64,000 nt of DNA from Himantopus leucocephalus. Taxonomy: Eukaryota; Chordata; Aves; Charadriiformes; Recurvirostridae. The number at the start of each line of letters is the position of its first letter. The stretch's first letter is position 1. A program made the position numbers and the translations under genes. The stretch lies in the NCBI GenBank assembly GCA_003993805.1, contig RSEF01000019.1, positions 11,678,353-11,742,352 on the forward strand, written 5' to 3'. The notes below the pieces were generated by a model. It was not told where the DNA came from. It did no database searches and was given only the letters and a program-made list of their open reading frames with translations. Positions 1 through 12,900 of the stretch are shown here, one piece after another.

Positions 1-3000
1 CTGTGGTTTCAAGTTCATGAAGAAGAGTTACCTTTCCAATAGGAAAGAAAAGTCAAAAGAACCCTGCTCCTTCCAGACAAGCCAGGTGCTGTGGATCACA
101 CTAAGCTACCAAAATCTACCTGACATCACGTCTGTAAGCACAAAGGGTAACCAAAAAGCAATTTAAGTGGGAAAATTCTCAATATCAACATTTTCACAAT
201 TAGAAGGCTAATTCATCCAACCTGTTTATTTAACTGTTCATGAGGCCATGCTGTGAACTGAATCAGGGAACTGATTTAGCTGAAACATCCGCATGTTTCC
301 CCCCATCCCTTTTGCTTTCTTTGTTAAAGGCAGATCCTGATCTAACTCACTGTCCTTCCCACAAACACTTCAGCCTGTACCACTGAGGGAGCAGCAAGCC
401 ACTACAGAGGAATGGAGCAGCAGAAAATGCCTTTACACAGCACTGCTGTTGAGTGCTTTGTATTAGGAAACCATGACCTGAACCCTCCAGCTCAGGAATG
501 CTGCCCCACGCTTGGCCAAAAGGCCAGGGCTGACGGAGCCAAAATAACTTCTTTCCTCATGAATTCTCAAACCCTGCTAATCCAGAAAGAGTAGGAAAAA
601 AAAAGGGATCAAAAATGGAAACACGAAAGGAGGTTGTTCCTCCTCTTCCCCTAAAATAGAGGGCAGAACTCAAAAGCTAGAGGTCTTTTTTTTGTTTGTT
701 TGTTTAATGCTTAATAACCAGTATGCATTGCATTGGTATTACAACTGCCTTTTGTTTACTCAAATGTGATGACCACATAATAAACCCAGTTTTATTGTCG
801 TTTCCAGCCTGCTTCAGTGAGGGGGTGGGGAGAGGACTGCAACTGAGTTTCCACAGCTCATCCAGACCTTTAGCTCTGCCTAGTACAGCGATAAGGCAGC
901 CGACTAGCACTGTCCTGAAGAGCTGACACTAGGAACTGGGCTGAAATCATTAAAACTATCACCACAGGATGAGACGCATCAAAAGAAGTGAGACAGAAGT
1001 GGAGAGAGGAAGAAATCTCATAACATAATGAGATGTTTATCTATAAAAAGTCGCCCACTTCAAAGCAGGAAGAGCTTCAACTCCTTGGTTTAAAAAAAAA
1101 GTTTTTAATTAAAAGATCAGTCAAAGATTTTCCACAGTCAAGCAGCCTCAAAGAAACTATGTGTGGAGGAGGCTGAGAATAATTTCCAACATGATTAGTC
1201 CATTCTTCAAACTCAACAAGGTTTTATGAAAGCAGCATTTCTCAAGATCTAGAAGATAAGGATTGTGGAAATATGCTCAGTCCCTCAGAGAGCACTGTCT
1301 CTTCCCTTCTGACACCTCCATCCTCACCAGCTTCTGCTCAGGAAAAGCCTAGAGAAATAGTATTGGCACTTTGTGCTGCCCACCTTGGGACAAGATAGAT
1401 TGTAAGCCCAGGACCGACGGACAGCCAAATGGATAATCAGCGTCAGTTTAAGCAAAGCTACTTTAGGAGGCCTGGAAACATGAAGTATTGCTGTATGTTG
1501 CTTTAGCCAGCTGAAAACCGTCTGTCTTCTGCACGCAACCTTCCATTATACAAAGGTTTAAAAACCTTTGAAGATTTAAATAAGTTGGGCCACTTTTCCG
1601 GAGCACTCTTTCCATTCAAGGAATGATACTTGCAGATGGGGATGGATATGACACCACTGCCTTACCCCTTTCCAGCGTTAGAATACCACCGTTATGGCTG
1701 ACATTAGGTGCTCTTGGGAACAAGACATAGACCCGCTTCTGTTTGGTCATATAATATTTTATGCTTTTATTTTTGTTCTCTGAGAAAACAGGATTTTGAC
1801 AATTCACCCTTGAACAGGTAAAATGTTAGTTTTCCTCTACGGGCTGCAATTTAGCAACTATTTTAGCATGTCGCAGATAGATGAACACCAGGGCTATTGC
1901 ACTCCCGGCAAGCTGATGCTGTGAGCTTTCTCCAAGCACAGAATACTGGTCCCTGCAATGACTGGTATTCATGGAAGCTCAGTCTCATCCCCACTTATCA
2001 GCTGTTAATTGTGACTAATGGACCTAACTGCTGTGTTGATTCTGTTCTCCACAAGCATAGGGAATTACCTCTGCTTTACTTCAGGAATCATAGGCATTTT
2101 TGTCTGAGAGTAAGTGTTCAGATATACTTTTGAAGGTCTTTCTCTTCCTTGTCTTGTACAGAACTAGGTTTCTGCCAACAAATTTATCATCATCCACACC
2201 CTTGTAGAAACAACTGCCACAAAAGTGATTATACAAGGCATAATTATATGATAGTATAAGGATTTCTATATCTTCAGTATAAATGCTGCCATGTCAAAAT
2301 GCAGAAGACCTTTAGGGTGTGAAAAATACATGATAATATCCTCCAGATGTACAGAAGAAACCACCTTTGTATTTTACTTTGCTCATGTTAATTAAAACAG
2401 CTTTCTATCCTTAGTACAGGATGGAATTTCTCCAGTCAGTTGGACTGGCCAGAGACAGTTCAAACAGTGACAATCAGGAAGAAAATATGCTCAATTTCTA
2501 CCTTTTTCTCTTTGGCATTTCAAGAACATTACCTTGGTGTGTTCACACTTGCTTTACATACTCCTATCGAAACAGCCACGTACTACAATGCTTTAGCACA
2601 AACCTATCTAAAGGAAACTATTAATGTAAAAGGCAAATGACCTTTTACCTGTAAAAGGTAAACAGATCAAAGTTAAAAGGCTGTAAGAAAATCACACGGC
2701 CTTACGGGTTTTTCTGCGGAATTCAAGAATCCTGCTGCAATGTCCTGAGGCAGATGCTGTGTAGAAGGGCAGCATCCTCAAAGATTAAGAGTTTGCTCAA
2801 TAATAATTGCCTTTTTTTGAAGTAGCCTTTATGTTTTCAGATATTGTCCTAGTTTAGAAGTGGAATAGATCATTGAAAGCAATCGTAACATAGCTAATGA
2901 CCAATATTCAGCATAATTTGGTGAATGCTTATCAGCCCAGGGCAAAGAAATGCAGAAGAAAGGTTAAATATAAACTGCAATTCAGTAAGGGAAGAAAGAA

Positions 3001-6000
3001 AAGTCAGCCAACATAAGTACAACACGTCAAATAACTAACTGCACCCTGTCCCTAAAGCCCCTTTCCATACATTAATAAATAGGACTTCATTGAAGTTACT
3101 GGTAAAATTCTTACTTGCTTCAGTAGTGTCCTGCTTTCACCAATGATTTTTAACAGTTGGCATCCATCAGGACAAGAATAGGAGAGGAACATAACTCTGT
3201 TCATAGCACAAGGACACATTTACTTAGTCCCTAATATTTCTCCTAAGCAACTGAAGAAATTCCAGTCAAGATACTAAAATTACACAGTTCTTTCATCTTG
3301 GTTACAAATGGAAGAATATACGTCTTGGTTTCAGCCAACACATCCCCTATGCATACTCGGAACTGGACCCTGCAAACTCACGTTAGCCTTACATTTTACA
3401 AGGCTATATTTTTCCAGTCATCAAAATCAAATTCGCCTGCAAGAATTTTACATTGAAGTTTTGCTGTTGATAAGAAATAGAGCTTGTTAGTTGTGTGTTA
3501 TGCAGACTGATTAAAAGGGCAGAAAACTGCAGTTCTGATGCAATTCTATAGCCCGAGAGAACTGACTGGTGAGCACAGATCATACAAGGACAGAGTACTC
3601 TGCCTCAGAACATGTAATCCATATCTATTGATGCTTATGGAAAAACATTACTGCACCATGAAATATAATAGACAGAACATCTCAAAAGAGATGTGAACAC
3701 ATGTCTGCTTTGGGTTACGGGAAGAAAAAAGTTGATGCACGGAAAATCTAGCAGTGTCTATTATCATTGGAGATCCTCAGTTTTATATCATCTTTAATCA
3801 TCATGCTCAAATTGCTTGGAGATACAGCACAGGAAAGTACCAAAAAAATAATGGAAGTAAAGATTTGTCAATCTGCTAGTGGCAGTCTGTGAGAATCACA
3901 GAAAAATCAAATTAAGTCCTCTTCAAGCAATACAGTATCAATGAAATCAGAGACGTACTTTGCTTCAGTTTTACAATTACATGTTCTGAAAGCTACATTC
4001 CTGTGGAAATCAGGAGATTTTATGAAGAGTAAATTAGTAAAATAGAGGACTTGAAAAGAAAAAAAATAAATTACTTCGCTGAAGTACTAGTAGAAGCTCC
4101 AAAATACAGGACTGCTATCTGAACAAAGTCATGAATACCTCCAGGGCTCTGGCAGGTTTCAGTGGGAAGACCAGGGTGCAATATTTGCTCAGATTTCTTT
4201 GGCTAGCTTTATAACTTTAAGATCTTGAGAAGCCAAATATAACCCAAACAAAAAGAAGTAAGCTTTACTTTTCCTCCAAGGCCAGCATTATTCCCTCCCC
4301 CTTTCGCCCTTTTCCCTCATTCGAGTCATTTAATACTGTGTCAGAACCAACAATCACAGCCATCCACTGGCTGTTTCCTTATCACTCTGCCACTGTGAAG
4401 CCAATTGCAGCACATTAACTAAACTAATAAAACAATCTTCAAGAAAATTAGCGTTTACATTTACTATCACACTAGATCTACTGTTCACAGATCCTAAAAC
4501 ACCACTGGCACTGGGGCAAAAACATAGTATGCAGAGCTCTAACCATAGGACAAGCTCTTGCTGACCAGCTTATTCAGTAAGATTCCCAGAAGCTCCCCGC
4601 CTCCATCCAAGAATGGCTTTAGTTTTCATGAACAAAACAATCTAACGCAAAACAAAACGCATAAACCACATCCTGCTGCCTGCCGTGCCCTAAAAGTTGT
4701 TCTTTTAAAAGCTTTGGTCTTGCCCACAGAGAAAGTACTCCCACTCAGCACATCCTCCCAGACAATGCTGAAAACTCTTGTAAAGACCCTTGCCTTAGCG
4801 TAGGAGAACTTATTGATCTCTTCCATTAATTTAGCATTCATTGGCCTCTCATCCTGGGATCAGGGGACCTCAGATTATCACTTAACTCTGCCTCAAACAG
4901 ATAATTTCAGAGGCAGCAAGTTAGTCATACACATGACTAAATTCCTCTAAGAGGCCAGTCCAAACTGTGACATAGTCTCTTGGACGTACTCATTGCGCTG
5001 GCCTGCAGAGCAGAAAAGACTACTGCCATTTGACATCTGTTTGTCGGCATTTCTGAAATGATTTAATAATGTCAGTCCAGTCAAGTCACATCACAAGACT
5101 AATCAACAGAGCTGGCCTTGGAAGAGAAGCTTAAGTAAAAAAATCACCCTCCAGGGGAAAATAAACTTCTTCAATACCAGTTTAACCAGTGGTGTGTTAC
5201 TACCCTGAAGAACGAGAGCATTTGTAAAACCCCCATGCGAGACTGACTCGTGGGAGGAAGAGGTGACTAAGGAATTAAACTATCCACTGGAGAACAAGTT
5301 GTGGTTTGTTGGCTCCACTGGGAACAAAAAAGGTCTACGGCTCGCTGCCCGAGCTCGAAGAGGACATGACTTGCTGTCGGTATTTCCATGAAAGCTGTTA
5401 TGTGATTCATTAGCTTTGCTGGCCTTTCTCTCCTCCCTCCCTTCCCCCCACACCATCATTAAACTCATCTGTTCTCTTGAGCTCTTGCTTGGCAGAAATG
5501 GCGTGCTGACATATAACAGACTTAAAATGAATGGCTCCCACGTTTAGAAGAAAGGAGAAAGGAAGAGCAGCAGATGAGAGAGACTAGAAAGAGGACCCAG
5601 AAGAGATCTGACTACACACCCCAAAAAAAGAAAAACAGAAATCACATGAAATAATATATTTCTCCCCTTTATCTTGAAAGTCTCCATATATTTTACAAAC
5701 TATATATCCTACACTGAAGAATCCCTTCCTCAAACATAAAATGAAGCCACCCCTAGGCCAGGACAAAACAGACATAAGAAAATAGATCAATACTGGCTTA
5801 GTGTACGCACTGACATTTGATATCCTCATCCAAGCCATGTAAGCATGTTTTACAAATAAGCACAGTCCCAAAAAAAGTCTAACCCTTGGATAACCCCACC
5901 CGTCACCTTGTTCCAACTAGAGAAGTTAACATTTCCCATTCAACTGCTTCTTTCAAGAAAGCTTTTGTATGTATTGAGTCATTTTTTCCACCTCTTCCCA

Positions 6001-9000
6001 AAGATATTAATCACCACATCACCTGCAGATGTTTAGAGGATAAACAAAACCCCACCATCACCGTGTCAACCAACGGCACAGGCTCTTAGCACTCCTGTTC
6101 AGAAATACAGGCTGCCTCACTGTTTCCAAGGCAAACTAATGTTTGAAAGGCTTCTTCTCTCAATAAATACTGGTGCACTGGATAACATTGTATTCTTCCA
6201 CACAACTCCCATGAAATGCTCCCACTATTTCACAGGTGCTCTGGCCTGTGTTTGCATGTACTAATGGTTCCCTTAGCTTGAGGCTGCCAGTCTCAGAAGC
6301 AGAAAAATAACTCTACCAATGAACTGCAGCAACATTCATTATTGTTTTACATCCTTTTTCTGTACTACTCTATTGGTGCTTTCATTCTAAAATCTCCACA
6401 TGCATTATAAATATGAATACTGAGAGCACTTGGCTATAGCAGGAAAATCCACCACTTACCCCCTTTGCAAGTAGGAGAGTTTTGGCAAACAAGTGATGTA
6501 AACTTGTGTCACACCACAAAACTTCTTACAAATTATTGTAAATATAGGTTAATTAAGTTTTAAATTAGAAGTCAGGAAAAGCCTGTAGGATCTGTCATTA
6601 TTCCAGGGAATGTCCTCAACTCCTTTTTAGACACTTTTACACTCTTAGCAACATGTAGATTAACTTTAAAAGAGATGATATTGAGCTGTTAAAGAGTCTT
6701 GTAAATCTTTTGTTCAAAACATACCCAATTAGATACCAGCAGTGGATTACTTTGCAAGATGCAATGTAGGATGTCTTCCCTTTCTCCCTCTTCACTTCTC
6801 CACAATCCCTTCCCTCGGCGAGCTACATTTCTTTCAGATTCCCCTGTATTAATGCATTATCTTCAAAATGCTCAGCTTGGGGGCAATGATTTCCTTCCTG
6901 TTCCTTGACAGCACTGACGAGTCCACCCAGAACTTTGGGTTATCATAGCCGTATCTTCATATCCTGAAACTCGATTGTTAGCTGTAGAGTCAGGATCACT
7001 CACATGGGCACTGTCAGACTCTGGAAGTGTTGCTTCTGGGACCTGTATTATTGCATTTAGTTTTGAAACTAAAATGTATCTTTGTCACAGAACTGTAGCC
7101 TTGTTAGCCAAAAGCTACGCGTTCCCATTGCCTGTTACTCCTATTTACACTCAACAGGAAAATCTGTTAAATGATACATACTCTCATAAGTATATCAAAA
7201 TAAGTATTTTACTCTAGGTTATAACCTATACCTTAGAATCAGATTTTTAGAGACTTCAGTGTCCAGGTGAAGATTCAGTTGTTTGTAGTTAAAGCTGGAA
7301 CATAAACTAGATCATTAAAAAGGCCCACTTCTGGGTTTTGTTTTGGTTATTCCAAAAGAACCACAGTTATTCAAGATGTAGGTATTCCTGAATAAGAGTT
7401 GAATTAAGTTCATCCAAGCAGAAACAAAGCCCAATGCAAGCACTTCCACGTATCCCATTCTAATGTGAAAAACATGTTTTTGCACCCTGCTTGTGAAAAA
7501 TCAACACAAACTCTGCTTCAGATGTCTTTACATTATCCTCAGACCTCCGAAGCCAGAGCTCTCACACACAACAAGGAATATGTTCTCAGAATTTATTCTG
7601 TCAGCAGTGATGTTCCTGAAACTTTTTTCATGATTAAACAGAGTTTTGAGCGTGTAGTTCAATACAAAATGCTTTGTGTTTTTCAGTCATATTTATACCT
7701 TTCAAACAGTGACGACATTAAAACAAGACTTAGTACAGCCTAACATTAAAAAAACTGTTTAGGTGCAACAGAAGCATAACCCTTTCCCCTTCAATAAAAA
7801 AAAAAAGAAATAAATCACAGGACCAGAGAAAACAAAGGATGAAAGAGATTTTCAAAACCCACAGGGGGTCTACATGCTCGTTTATCATCTATGTTAATAG
7901 TAATAAGCTGTTCAAATCCCACCACTGGCCCTGCAAAATCAGTCAGTTTTCCCAAACCCTGATCAGAAGTTAGCAGTGTACCCCGCCATGTCTTTATCCA
8001 TCTCTCCCTTAGTTTATCATCAGTATTCTCCCTCCTCAAATGACAGTAACATGTTTAGTTCCAGCAAGACTTCTATAGCTGGCAGTGGAATGATTCCGGG
8101 GCCTGGGGATGTAGGCAGCCATACTTTCCAGCGTAAAGTTTAACTTTCCCTTAGGGCAGCATTTCTTCTGGTGACTGGATACTGGCAGCTTTTGTGTTCT
8201 TCATTAGCCTGCTGATTAACATACTGCTAGAGAGTTCTCCACTACACCTAACTGCTGTTCCAGCACTCACTGGCAGATCTATTGTGAGAGATCCTAGAGT
8301 AGCAATGCAGCGTTGTCTGCCTCTTGCTTTTCTTCACAAAACTAGAGATCAGGTACATATGTATTTGCTTTTAAGACAACAGCTACATATCTAATCCAAA
8401 GTTATAAGGAAACCCTCATCAAGCAATAACTTTAATGGAATTTTGTGAATGAAATTCCCATGGCAACAGTAAGAAACAGAGTGCCAGGAAATACAGCCTA
8501 TCCCAGTTTTCTGTATGGTACAGGGTTCTAAGCTCAAACAGAAACTAAGAAATAAACAGCAGAAATCAGCAGGCCTAGTGTTTTTCCCCTCATTCGGCAT
8601 TTGAGAAACAAGCTAAATAAATCAAAAGGCAACCAAAACAGTGCTACGGCATCAGGAACAAATTACTAGCCTTCCTAGTGTACAGTATAGACATTTGGCA
8701 CAAAGGGAATTAGATCTACCTGATACCAGCTCTTGGCTTTCTATAAAGTCTGCTACTGATTAACATGCAAAGCACTACACTTCTGAAAGGACAATGGTGG
8801 GAAGATCTTCCACAAAGGCATGATTTTAAATTCTAAGGCCTGGAAAATTTCAGGCCTCAGGCCACGAACAATGGTAGAGGCTAACCCAGCTAAGCTGCAG
8901 ATCCTGACAAGTTGTACGTACAGCACTAGATAAGCTTTATAACTTTTTAGCTGCATCATGCAGACTATGTAAAATAATATGTCAGGCATTAAGGTCCCTC

Positions 9001-9290
9001 CCTTGTAGGCATTCAGTTCCAACCAAGGATTTCTTTCAGAAAAGCTTCCCTAAGGACGGTGCTGTGATCTCAGGTACGGAGGAGTAACAAATAGCATTTA
9101 CAAGGCACAAGGTAAACGGCAGTAATTTCTTTAGCAGGCTCGAAGCCATCAGCATTAGCTATGACAACAGCCTCTGTTTCGGCCCAGTGGGACGCTGCGG
9201 TTAAAGCCCCCGAGAACAAAACCCCATCCCCTGCAGTAACAGCCCCGCAAGCCGCAGGCAGCGGCCCCGCCGTTCCGCACGGTCCGTACA
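1..9290 (-). other. SPECC1: SPECC1 intron, distal (left) part
   Basis: This stretch lies downstream (in SPECC1 sense) of coding exon 2 and upstream of the next expected exon. In SPECC1 the next segment is a large exon that would give a long minus-strand ORF. No minus-strand ORF here exceeds about 110 codons and none resembles the family, so that exon should lie left of position 1. The sequence is AT-rich, with short A/T homopolymers and scattered short ORFs of no recognisable family. I see no RNA gene, no intact transposon and no splice-bounded exon that I can support. Confidence 0.6.
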
Positions 9291-9900
9291 GACCTTGGTC
9301 GTGCTCCTCCACTCGCCCAGGCTGGTTGCCCATCTTCGGTCACTCCCCCGGCTCTTCCCCGAGCTCCTCTAGGAGCCCGGCGCCCCGCTCATGCTCGGTG
9401 TCAGAGGCGGACCTGCCTCTATCTGCTTTTAACGTCTACGCTTCAATCAACTTAAAAAGGAAAAAAAAAAGTCAGCTCCTTCCTAGTTCCTGGCACCAGG
9501 AACAGAGCCTGCTGCTCATGCTGCAGCAGCTGTGGCTCTCCCTCCTACCTCATTACAATATTATGCACTGAAGGCCGGCCTGTGCAGTTAATTAGCTGCC
9601 TGACTGCTGGAATAAAAGGAGGGGGGAGAAAGAGCGGCAGAGAAAGAGCGAGCGAGCTCGCAGAGAAAGGAGGAGTGAGTGAACGAGCGGTGCAGGCCAC
9701 CCAGGGGCAGCAAGCGCAAACTGCAGGCGGTTCGAAGAAAAAGACACTGATTTTCTCGAGCCCTGCCGAAGCCAGGAACCAAGCTCCACCACAGACAAGA
9801 ACTTAGCTTGGAAACCTGAGTAGGGCTTCAGCGCCCCAAGGCAGCCGTGACTGCAGAGCGGTGAACGGCCGCAGAGCTGTTCGAGGCCGCACGCTAGTAA
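9150..9900. promoter_or_regulatory. GC-rich, CpG-containing island inside SPECC1 intron; candidate alternative promoter
   Basis: After about 9 kb of AT-rich intron, this patch becomes abruptly GC-rich with many CpG dinucleotides (for example around 9180-9420 and 9640-9900). A TATA-like element (GGAATAAAAGGAGGGG) sits near 9609-9624 on the plus strand and is followed by a purine-rich stretch with GAGCGAGCGAGC. On the minus strand a short ATG-led exon candidate ends in a splice donor at 9293. Such isolated islands inside long vertebrate introns often mark alternative promoters. Direction cannot be fixed from sequence alone, and a plus-strand non-coding transcript is equally possible. Confidence 0.45.
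9294..9333 (-). CDS. SPECC1: Possible alternative first coding exon of SPECC1 (short N-terminus MGNQPGRVEEHDQ)
   Basis: On the minus strand an ATG at 9333 opens 13 codons plus one base, then reaches a donor AAG|GTCTGT (GT at 9293-9292). The leftover single G gives the same splice phase as the donor of SPECC1 coding exon 2 (19585), so it could replace exons 1 and 2 and join the next SPECC1 exon in frame. The peptide starts MGNQPG, which fits the loose N-myristoylation pattern, a weak motif. It sits inside a CpG-rich patch. There is no protein homology I can point to with certainty, and the donor is only moderate. Alternatively this is chance, or the island drives a plus-strand RNA. Confidence 0.35.
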
Positions 9901-12900
9901 ACTTCAAAACAAAATACTGAAACGCAGCTGGGAGTGAAGAAGGGCAGAAGGACCTTCAGCAGTGACATGAGCAGTCAAATGCCTCCAAAGCAAAGATAAA
10001 ATTCATTTTGCCCGCAATTCACAACACCTGAAGCGTGCTTACCATGGAGCAAACGGACCCTGCCCATAGATCCAAGGACGCTCTTGAGCAGAGATACACT
10101 TGGGCATCTGCTTAAGGACTGCTCTTGAGACCAAATTTCAGAAATACTCAGCATCTTCCAAAACTTACGATACCTAAAAGATACTGAAATGAAAACCTGA
10201 CCATGATGGCGAGCATAAGCCCTTGCCGAAAAGTTCTGCCTATAAGATTTGTTCCAATATTCTCTGGGGATACTCCTGTTTAAGCTTGAGCATCCCCAGC
10301 TCTTCTTAACTTCAACTGGTGCTGACAGTAGTCAGCACATTGCAGGTTCACATCCATATTATAAAAACAATGTACAGGACACACTGAATACTATTATAAA
10401 CCTCATTCTCTTTGTTGAAGTAATGACATGGTCGTTTGTTATTCCTAAAAAACCTATTACAGTGATTTCCAAAATTCCCCTCATGCTAGTTCCTCGCAAG
10501 CACTGAAAAAAAACAACCAAACCCAATAGGCACAGCTACATCTAGAAGCTGCAACCACAAATACGGTGACTATGACTTGTACTGCAGGAGCAGCTGCATG
10601 AGGCAGGCCTACCCACACAGACTGCCCAACAGCTGATCTTTCAAAGAAAGAAATCAAGATGCTCCTCACTAATGGAGTCTTGTTGTACATGGGAAACGAG
10701 TACTGAATGGCTCCAGTGATCAGTTTCTATTACATGGATAATTAACAGAATCATCTTCTTAAAGTCTCAGTTTCAACAAGAGGGTTAAAAACAAATTCAG
10801 AAATAATAAACTACCATGTCCTAGGCTCAAAACAGATTGAAAAGAAAATACACAGAAATTAATCTACCTAGTTGTGAATCCATTGTTTCAAATAAAGTCT
10901 GGAGATCATTCAATATGACAGAAACAGAATTTTGCTAATGTTTCAGTATAGCAGGGTGAGTTAGTTGTCAATCTTAAGTTTTTCATTGTTCTTGTTCTGA
11001 CACTTTGTGGATGAATTGAAAGGTTTTCATACAGCTGTCTTTACTTGGATGACATTAAACAGAACTCGTGTCTACTTCTATCTTATGACATGCCAAGTAT
11101 AAAACACTTTGTTTAATGAATAAGCCACATAAGTTCTCTAAAAAAGGATCATTGACAGTGCATTCTTTTTCTAAAAGTCTCTTAAGTCTCGTATCTTATT
11201 AGGATCGGTACTCAGCTTGCCCTTCTCAAAGGTACAGATACAAGTGTCCTCCAACTGCTGTTTACACATATCTCGAAGACAAAGATTTTCTTCCATTATA
11301 GACTAAAGAGCGACTTCTGCTTTTCTTCAACAGGATTCACCAGAGGGATTGTATTAGCCAAGATAATCTCTTGGGTTGATATATCCTGACACTGAGTATT
11401 TATTATTTCAGCACCTGCTTTCTGTTCCCATAACACAAAAGGGAATAGTGTAACAGGGCCCTGGTACAGCATGGGGTGCAAGCCTGGAGTAATTATAAAA
11501 CGTAATCACTGAGTCAGAGCAAACATCTGAAATCTGAGAACTGTAGAAGAGTCATTACTGGAAGAACCAATCTGTTATTTTTGACAGTGGCACGAAACAT
11601 AAGTCAGAACATTCTAACACCATGACAGGGAGAATGATGTCAGGCAAAAGACTTCTAGCCCAAGTCCACAGTGAAAGGTAAGGTATGAATTCTAAAATAC
11701 AACTATCCATGACTTCTGCTCAAGCTGTAAGAGATTACTGTTTATGGAGCTTGCAACTCAAACTGAGGAAAAAGAAATAATGATGACACGCATGATTCTA
11801 GCATGGTGATTAGGTAATAAATTATGACAGACGCATGGATAAATCTTTAGGCAGTTATTTGTTATCTAAACATTTTACATTACTTTCCCTTCCTTGTCAG
11901 TAATAAAGGTATAAAAATGAATGAATGAACGAACAATTTCATCTCTAAAGCAGATTAGCCAATTTCTTCCTAGGCAAGAAGTTTGACTCATCCATTTGCA
12001 CTATCCACTTGTGGGATTGCCAATAAAACACCACAAACACCCTTTTTCTATATAGTGAGAATGGGAATGAATTACTCGAGGTGCAACATACGTAATTCTT
12101 TCAACTCACTAGTCAAATGACAGGACTTGCCAGGCATAACCTTTTCTCACATCCTATTCTCAACACAGCAGATGAATTTGTGTAACTTCTGTTCAAATTG
12201 TAATCCATGCTCAAAAGAAAAAGTGCAAAGATACCACAGAATGATCTCAGATTTCCAGTGGCCAGATAGCTGACAGTTTCTTCAGAAGGCCAAGGTCTAA
12301 AGGAGTTACAGGTGCTAAGCAGGACATCCAGGAGCTGGACCTCCTGGCCAAGACTGAACTAAACTGAATGGGCCCTAAGTGCGGACACCGACTATCAATA
12401 CCAGTGTTCACACTATCATGCTCTACCTCTGCCATTAATGCAAAGATTTTATGAGCACTAAGTACATGTGTAGCAGGGAAAAAAAATAATCTACAGAGCT
12501 GTGTATACCATGCACAGTAGTGGACCCCAAAGGATTAGGAATATAGCATCTATGCTGAAACCCAGAAGAAAGAGCAACTGTATTTTTAACCATGCTAAAA
12601 ACTAAATTTTTCTTGTGAGGGTAATTGGTGAGGTCATAGTTAAGTTCATGGCACAGAACTGCAGCCTTCCAGGAATCCATCTGCGATGTAGCTGTCATTC
12701 CCTCCCTCTTGCTTTACAGTATTAAAATCTAATGTAAGCCAAAAGCAGCTGGAAAAAAAAAAAAACCCCAACAACAGTGGAAAAGAGTTATACAAGGAAT
12801 GCCAAGCCCTTTCCTGATATGCATACTTGTTAGACCACGCCAGCTTTGCGTTCCTTTCTTTCGATCCCTCCCATTCTTTAACTGCAAACACAATGGCACT

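Noticed and set aside
9161..9571. 136-codon plus-strand ORF in the 9-kb GC-rich patch
   Set aside because: Ser/Pro-rich with no family resemblance; it ends shortly after the composition returns to AT-rich, so it is probably a by-product of the island.
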